From Actinomycetes bacterium (lineage in GTDB: Bacteria > Actinomycetota > Actinomycetes > Actinomycetales > Cellulomonadaceae): 8,519 bases of DNA. The notes under the pieces were generated by a model. The model saw only the letters and a program-made list of their open reading frames with translations. It had not been told where the DNA came from and did not search any database. Shown here in pieces: positions 5,021 through 8,519 of this stretch (its first letter is position 1; each line of letters opens with the position of its first letter). The translations under genes and the position numbers were made by a program. The stretch lies in assembly GCA_023412515.1 (NCBI GenBank), contig JAEYNO010000508.1, forward strand, positions 1 through 8,519. The letters are read 5' to 3'.

Positions 5021-6408
5021 CGGCCCACCAGGTTCTGCCCGCAGACCCGCAGCGTGCGGCCCACGACCCCGCCGGCCGCGGGGGACGCGAGGAACGCGAC
5101 CGCCTCGGCCACGTCGACCGGCTGGCCGCCCTGCTGCAGCGAGTTCAGGCGCCGCGCGACCTGCCGCGTGAGCGCCGGGATGCGCGCGGTCATCTCGGTC
5201 TCGACGAACCCCGGCGCGACCGCGTTCGCGGTGCCGCCGAACGGCACGAGCAGCGGCGCGGTCGCGCGGACCATGCCGATGACGCCGCCCTTGGACGCCG
5301 CGTAGTTGGTCTGGCCGCGGTTGCCCGCGATGCCCGACGTCGACGCGAGCGACACGATGCGCGGCGCGTCGGTGAAGTCGCCCGACGTCAGCAGCGCCTC
5401 GTTGATGCGCAGCTGCGACGCGACGTTGACCGCCAGCACCGACGCCCACCGGTCCTCGCCCATGTTGGCGAGCAGCTTGTCGCGCGTGATGCCCGCGTTG
5501 TGCACGACGACGTCGAGCCGTCCGTGCCGCGCCGTGGCGTGCGCGAGGATCCGCTCGCCCGCGTCGGGGGCCGTGACGTCGAGCTGCAGGGCGGTGCCGC
5601 GCACGCGGTTGGCGACCTGCGCGAGCTGCTCGCCCGCGGCCGGCACGTCGACCGCGACGACGGTCGCGCCGTCGCGGGCCAGCACGTCGGCGATCGCGGC
5701 ACCGATGCCGCGCGCCGCACCGGTGACGACCGCGACCTTGCCGGCCAGCGGGTGCTCCCAGTCGGTCGGCAGCTCACCCGCGTCGGAGTCGACCTCGAGC
5801 AGCTGCCCGTCGACGAACGCCGAGCGCGTCGACAGGAAGAACCGCAGCGCACCCACGACGCTCGGGGCCGTGACCGGCACGCCGTCGGCGACGACCACGC
5901 CGTTGCCCGTCGCGCCGCCGCGCAGTTCCTTGGCGAGCGAGCGCAGCAGGCCGTCGACGCCCTGCCGGGCGGCCGCGACCGCGGGGGCGTCGTCGGGGCC
6001 CGCCGGGCGCGACACCGTGACGACCCGCGCGCCCGCCCGCAGGCCCTTGAGCACCGACCCGGCGGCCAGCACGGGCCCCTGCAGGTCGTCCGGGTGCGTC
6101 ACGCCCGTGAGCACGAGCACCACGGCCGCGTACCGCACGTCGGGGGTCGCGTGCCGGTGCACCTCGAGGTCCCAGCCGTCGAGGACCGCGGGTGCGTCGC
6201 CGGTCGGGGGCGCACCGCCCGCGGGCGACGACAGCAGGGTCGCGACCGCGTCGGCGTCGGCGCCCGTGCCGAGCACGAGCGCGGGACCGTCGAGCAGCGG
6301 CTGCCCGGGCCGGTGGCGGCGCAGCACCGCGGGGCGGGGCAGGCCCAGCTGTGCGGCGAGCTTCTTGGTCAGCCCGCTGTTGACGAGCTCGAGGTACCGG
6401 TCGGTCAT
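5017..6408 (-). CDS. fabG4: High-molecular-weight 3-oxoacyl reductase, FabG4-like
   Basis: A 463-residue short-chain dehydrogenase with an additional N-terminal flavodoxin-like domain, the design of mycobacterial FabG4 (Rv0242c, 454 aa) and about twice the length of ordinary FabG. The C-terminal domain (from about residue 220) has the cofactor loop TGAARGIG at 229-236 and the full catalytic tetrad N328, S356, Y369, K373 with the same spacing as E. coli FabG (28, 13 and 4 residues). The sequence SGIAGNRGQTNYAASKGG is textbook FabG. D254 at the end of the second beta strand suggests NADH rather than NADPH. The N-terminal Rossmann-like domain lacks a dinucleotide-binding glycine motif. The protein should reduce 3-oxoacyl-CoA (or oxidise the 3-hydroxy form). 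The ATG at 6408 is preceded by AGGAG (6414-6418) at 5 bases. The thiolase ends 56 bases upstream and the hydratase overlaps downstream, so the three genes likely form one operon. Confidence 0.92.
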   Translation of the reverse strand: MTDRYLELVNSGLTKKLAAQLGLPRPAVLRRHRPGQPLLDGPALVLGTGADADAVATLLSSPAGGAPPTGDAPAVLDGWDLEVHRHATPDVRYAAVVLVLTGVTHPDDLQGPVLAAGSVLKGLRAGARVVTVSRPAGPDDAPAVAAARQGVDGLLRSLAKELRGGATGNGVVVADGVPVTAPSVVGALRFFLSTRSAFVDGQLLEVDSDAGELPTDWEHPLAGKVAVVTGAARGIGAAIADVLARDGATVVAVDVPAAGEQLAQVANRVRGTALQLDVTAPDAGERILAHATARHGRLDVVVHNAGITRDKLLANMGEDRWASVLAVNVASQLRINEALLTSGDFTDAPRIVSLASTSGIAGNRGQTNYAASKGGVIGMVRATAPLLVPFGGTANAVAPGFVETEMTARIPALTRQVARRLNSLQQGGQPVDVAEAVAFLASPAAGGVVGRTLRVCGQNLVGR

Positions 6409-6464
6409 CACGACTCCTGCGTCGTCGGTGGGGCGGGTCGCCCCCGTGCGGGTGCGGGTGCGGG

Positions 6465-7811
6465 TCAGGCGGCCTCGAGCAGCGCGGTCAGGCCCAGGCC
6501 GCCGGCGGCGCAGATCGACACGAGCGCGCGCACGGGGGACTCGTCGCCGGCCGCGACCCGCTCGGCGCGGCGTGCGTGCAGCTCCTTGGCGATCGTCGCG
6601 ACGATCCGCCCGCCGGTCGCGGCGAACGGGTGCCCGGCCGCGAGCGACGAGCCGTGCACGTTGAGCCGCGCGGGGTCGACCGTGCCGAAGGCGCCGTCGA
6701 GGCCGAGGCGCTCGCGGCCGAACGCGTCGGACTCCCAGGCGGCGAGCGTCGTGAGGACGGTCGCCGCGAACGCCTCGTGGATCTCCACGTAGTCGAGGTC
6801 CTCGAGCCGCAGGCCGTGCCGCGCGAGCAGGCGGGGTACGGCGAACACGGGTGCCATGAGCAGCCCGTCGACGCCGTGCACGAAGTCGACGGCGCCGGCC
6901 TCGGCGTCGACGACCGCCGCGAGCGGCGTGAGGTCGTGCGCCGCCGCCCAGTCCGCCGACCCGAGCAGCACGGTCGACGCGCCGTCGGTGAGGGGCGTCG
7001 AGTTGCCGGCCGTCATGGTCGCGGGCGTGTCGAGCCCCAGGCCGAACGTGGGTCGCAGCGCGGCGAGCTTCTCGAGCGAGGAGTCGGCGCGCAGGTTCGC
7101 GTCGCGCGTCAGGCCGCGGTACGGCGTGACGAGGTCGTCGAAGAAGCCCGCGTCGTACGCGGCCGCGAGGCGCTGGTGGCTGCGCAGCGCGAGCTCGTCC
7201 TGCGCCTCGCGCGTGATGCCCCACTGCGCCGTCGTGAGCGCCTGGTGCTCGCCCATCGACAGGTGCGTGCGGGGTTCGGACGTGCGCGGCGTCGCGGGTG
7301 CGAGGTCCTTCGGCCGCAGCCGTGCGAGGGCCTTCAGGCGCTGCTGCGGGGTCTTCGCGTGCGACAGGTCGAGCAGCACGCGGCGCAGCCGGTCGCTCAC
7401 GGCGATCGGGGCGTCGGACGTCGTGTCGACGCCGCCCGCGACCGCGGACTCGAGCTGGCCGAGCCGGATCTTGTTGGACAGCGACACGACGGTCTCGAGG
7501 CCGGTCGCGCAGGCCTGCTGCACGTCGTACGCGGGGGTCGTCGGGGCCAGGGCCGAGCCGAGCACGGCCTCGCGCGTGAGGTTGAAGTCGCGGCTGTGCT
7601 TGAGGACGGCGCCCGCGGCGACCTCGCCGATGGTCTCGCCCTGCAGCCCGAACCGGGCCACGAGGCCGTCGAGCGCGGCGGTCAGCATGTCCTGGTTGGA
7701 CGCCTGCGCGTACCGCCCGCCGGCGCGCGCGAACGGGATCCGGTTGCCGCCGAGGACGTAGGCGGGACGGGGGAGCGTGTCGGAGGGTGCGGTGCTCGTG
7801 CTGGTGGCCAT
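6465..7811 (-). CDS. fadA2: Acetyl-CoA acyltransferase (thiolase), FadA2/FadI-like
   Basis: A 448-residue thiolase. Expected elements are present: the nucleophilic cysteine C101 in DVQQACATGLETV, the HEAFA motif with H345 (His instead of the usual Asn, as in FadI and trifunctional-beta type thiolases), the GHP motif with H394 in NVHGSSLAAGHPFAATGGR, and the second catalytic cysteine C434 in SICAAGGLGLTALLEA. It should cleave 3-oxoacyl-CoA with CoA to acetyl-CoA and a shorter acyl-CoA, or condense in reverse. The mycobacterial counterpart FadA2 (Rv0243) also adjoins fabG4 and htdX, though as I recall in a divergent arrangement, whereas here all run the same way. The ATG at 7811 is supported by AGAGGG (7820-7825) 8 bases upstream and by homology beginning shortly after it. 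An upstream in-frame extension runs antisense into the TetR gene and is spurious. First gene of the putative operon, divergent from the TetR gene. Confidence 0.92.
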   Translation of the reverse strand: MATSTSTAPSDTLPRPAYVLGGNRIPFARAGGRYAQASNQDMLTAALDGLVARFGLQGETIGEVAAGAVLKHSRDFNLTREAVLGSALAPTTPAYDVQQACATGLETVVSLSNKIRLGQLESAVAGGVDTTSDAPIAVSDRLRRVLLDLSHAKTPQQRLKALARLRPKDLAPATPRTSEPRTHLSMGEHQALTTAQWGITREAQDELALRSHQRLAAAYDAGFFDDLVTPYRGLTRDANLRADSSLEKLAALRPTFGLGLDTPATMTAGNSTPLTDGASTVLLGSADWAAAHDLTPLAAVVDAEAGAVDFVHGVDGLLMAPVFAVPRLLARHGLRLEDLDYVEIHEAFAATVLTTLAAWESDAFGRERLGLDGAFGTVDPARLNVHGSSLAAGHPFAATGGRIVATIAKELHARRAERVAAGDESPVRALVSICAAGGLGLTALLEAA

Positions 7812-7892
7812 GGGGCGGTCCCTCTCGGCGTCGATGACGGTGGGTCGCGAGCGGCGCCGGGCGGCCCTGCGCGAGGGCCGTTGGTCCCGGAC

Positions 7893-7932
7893 CTGTGTCC
7901 GAAACCCACAGTACCTGATACCTTCGGTTTCG
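7893..7932. promoter_or_regulatory. Divergent control region with inverted repeats (candidate TetR operator and promoter)
   Basis: The 120 bases between the thiolase start and the TetR start hold the least GC-rich part of the window. Two inverted repeats are seen: CTGTG (7893-7897) with CACAG (7907-7911), 9 bases apart, and CGAAACC (7900-7906) with GGTTTCG (7926-7932), 19 bases apart. TACCTT (7919-7924) has the TANNNT form of a -10 box, 7 bases before the TetR GTG. A TetR dimer binding here could control both genes. No thiolase promoter stands out on the minus strand. Confidence 0.4.
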
Positions 7933-8519
7933 TGAGTTCTGTCACACAGGGGCCGTCGACGGCGACGTCCCCCCGCCCCAGCCGCGACGACGCGTCCGGA
8001 CGGCCCGCCGCCCGGACGCTCCCGGTCGCCCTCGCCGGCACCCCCGTCGAGACGCCCCTCGGCGGCGACCACGACGCCCCCGAGGACGGGCGCTCCACCC
8101 GGTGGGCCGACCACCGCGAGGCCCGCCGCGCCGAGCTCGTCCGCGTCGCCCGCCGCACCGTGCACCACCACGGGCCCGACGTCTCGATGGAGGAGATAGC
8201 GGCCGCCGCGGGCACGTCCAAGTCGATCGTCTACCGGTACTTCAGCGACAAGACCGGGCTGCAGATCGCGGTCGCCGAGGCCGTCGTGCTGCAGATGCAG
8301 GGCGCGCTCGAGGGCGTGCTGCGCGTCGCACCGACGCCGCGCGAGGGCCTGCGCGCGATGGTCGCGGTGTACCTCGAGATGATCGAGTCCTCGCCGCACG
8401 TCTACGCGTTCGTCACGCGTCACGGGTCGGTCGAGTCCGACGGGCCGCTCGGTCACTTCCTCGCGTCCGTCACCGCGCTCGTCGCCGCGCCGTTCGCGCG
8501 CGGGCTCACCGACGAGCGC
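7932..8519 (+). CDS. TetR/AcrR-family transcriptional regulator (3' truncated by window end)
   Basis: The frame stays open from GTG 7932 to the window edge, giving 196 residues without a stop. After a Pro/Ala-rich, probably disordered N-terminus of about 57 residues, the DNA-binding domain begins with TRWADHREARRAELVRVARR. The helix-turn-helix lies at residues 86-108 (MEEIAAAAGTSKSIVYRYFSD), followed by the family's typical KTGLQIAVAEAV. The C-terminal ligand domain has begun (LRAMVAVYLEMIESSPHVYAFVTRHG). TetR proteins usually repress neighbouring genes until a small ligand binds; divergence from a thiolase operon suggests an acyl-CoA or fatty acid ligand, which is inference. The GTG has no recognisable Shine-Dalgarno and lies 7 bases after a possible -10 box, so a leaderless message is likely. 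No other ATG or GTG precedes the domain; rare CTG/TTG codons upstream cannot be excluded. Confidence 0.85.
   Translation, partial: MSSVTQGPSTATSPRPSRDDASGRPAARTLPVALAGTPVETPLGGDHDAPEDGRSTRWADHREARRAELVRVARRTVHHHGPDVSMEEIAAAAGTSKSIVYRYFSDKTGLQIAVAEAVVLQMQGALEGVLRVAPTPREGLRAMVAVYLEMIESSPHVYAFVTRHGSVESDGPLGHFLASVTALVAAPFARGLTDER

Noticed and set aside
3488..5305. Long plus-strand open frame of about 600 codons opposite the pentapeptide and MaoC genes
   Set aside because: Very arginine-rich, low-complexity translation typical of antisense frames in GC-rich DNA; the minus strand carries clear family motifs and good start sites.
6447..6464. Short GTGCGG hexamer run between the thiolase and fabG4
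   Set aside because: Only about three copies in GC-rich DNA; too short to support a function.
4930..6792. Long plus-strand open frame opposite fabG4 and the thiolase
   Set aside because: Same reason: composition is that of an antisense shadow (R, A, D, V rich), with no recognisable domain.
6409..7224. Extended N-terminus of the fabG4 gene running antisense-like into the thiolase region
   Set aside because: It overlaps the thiolase coding sequence in another frame of the same strand, is arginine-rich, and the MTDRY start at 6408 with AGGAG matches FabG4-type proteins.

Overview
This is a very GC-rich, densely coding window with codon use and gene types of a high-GC Gram-positive bacterium. 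It carries a SAM-IV class riboswitch and a fadA2/fabG4/htdX-like gene set, both typical of Actinobacteria. My best guess is a Micrococcales member such as Cellulomonas or a relative. That placement is inference, since no rRNA or other marker gene is present.

Layout: (1) 1-249, the 3' end of a GNAT acetyltransferase on the + strand, followed by a 19-bp palindrome that may end its transcript. (2) 326-1956, a sulfur-controlled unit: a promoter with a perfect TTGACA -35 box, a SAM-IV riboswitch, a candidate expression platform with competing GGTCC/GGACC pairings reaching the Shine-Dalgarno, and a class V aminotransferase/cysteine desulfurase-like gene. (3) 1977-2140, six tandem copies of a roughly 31-bp unit; most copies carry a small hairpin, and one copy has a changed but still paired stem. 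(4) 2209-3294, a two-domain protein in which a RimJ/RimL-type GNAT domain is fused to a P-loop kinase-like domain. (5) 3331-3459, a convergent intergenic stretch with 28-bp tandem repeats and a hairpin. (6) 7811 down to 3464, a minus-strand gene row: FadA2-like thiolase, FabG4-like high-molecular-weight ketoacyl reductase, HtdX-like MaoC hydratase (4-nt overlap with fabG), then a pentapeptide-repeat-like protein. (7) From 7932 to the window end, a divergent TetR-family regulator, truncated at the edge.

The thiolase, reductase and hydratase together cover three of the four steps of a beta-oxidation or reverse beta-oxidation cycle on acyl-CoA; the acyl-CoA dehydrogenase/enoyl reductase is not in view. 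The divergent TetR gene and the inverted repeats in the shared intergenic region suggest local acyl-responsive control. The riboswitch gene is a separate unit that should be shut off when S-adenosylmethionine is abundant.

No tRNA, rRNA, insertion sequence, CRISPR array or phage gene was seen. No stretch longer than 300 bases lacks a gene. The most notable points are the riboswitch paired with a cysteine desulfurase-like gene, the 31-bp hairpin repeat array, and the GNAT-kinase fusion.
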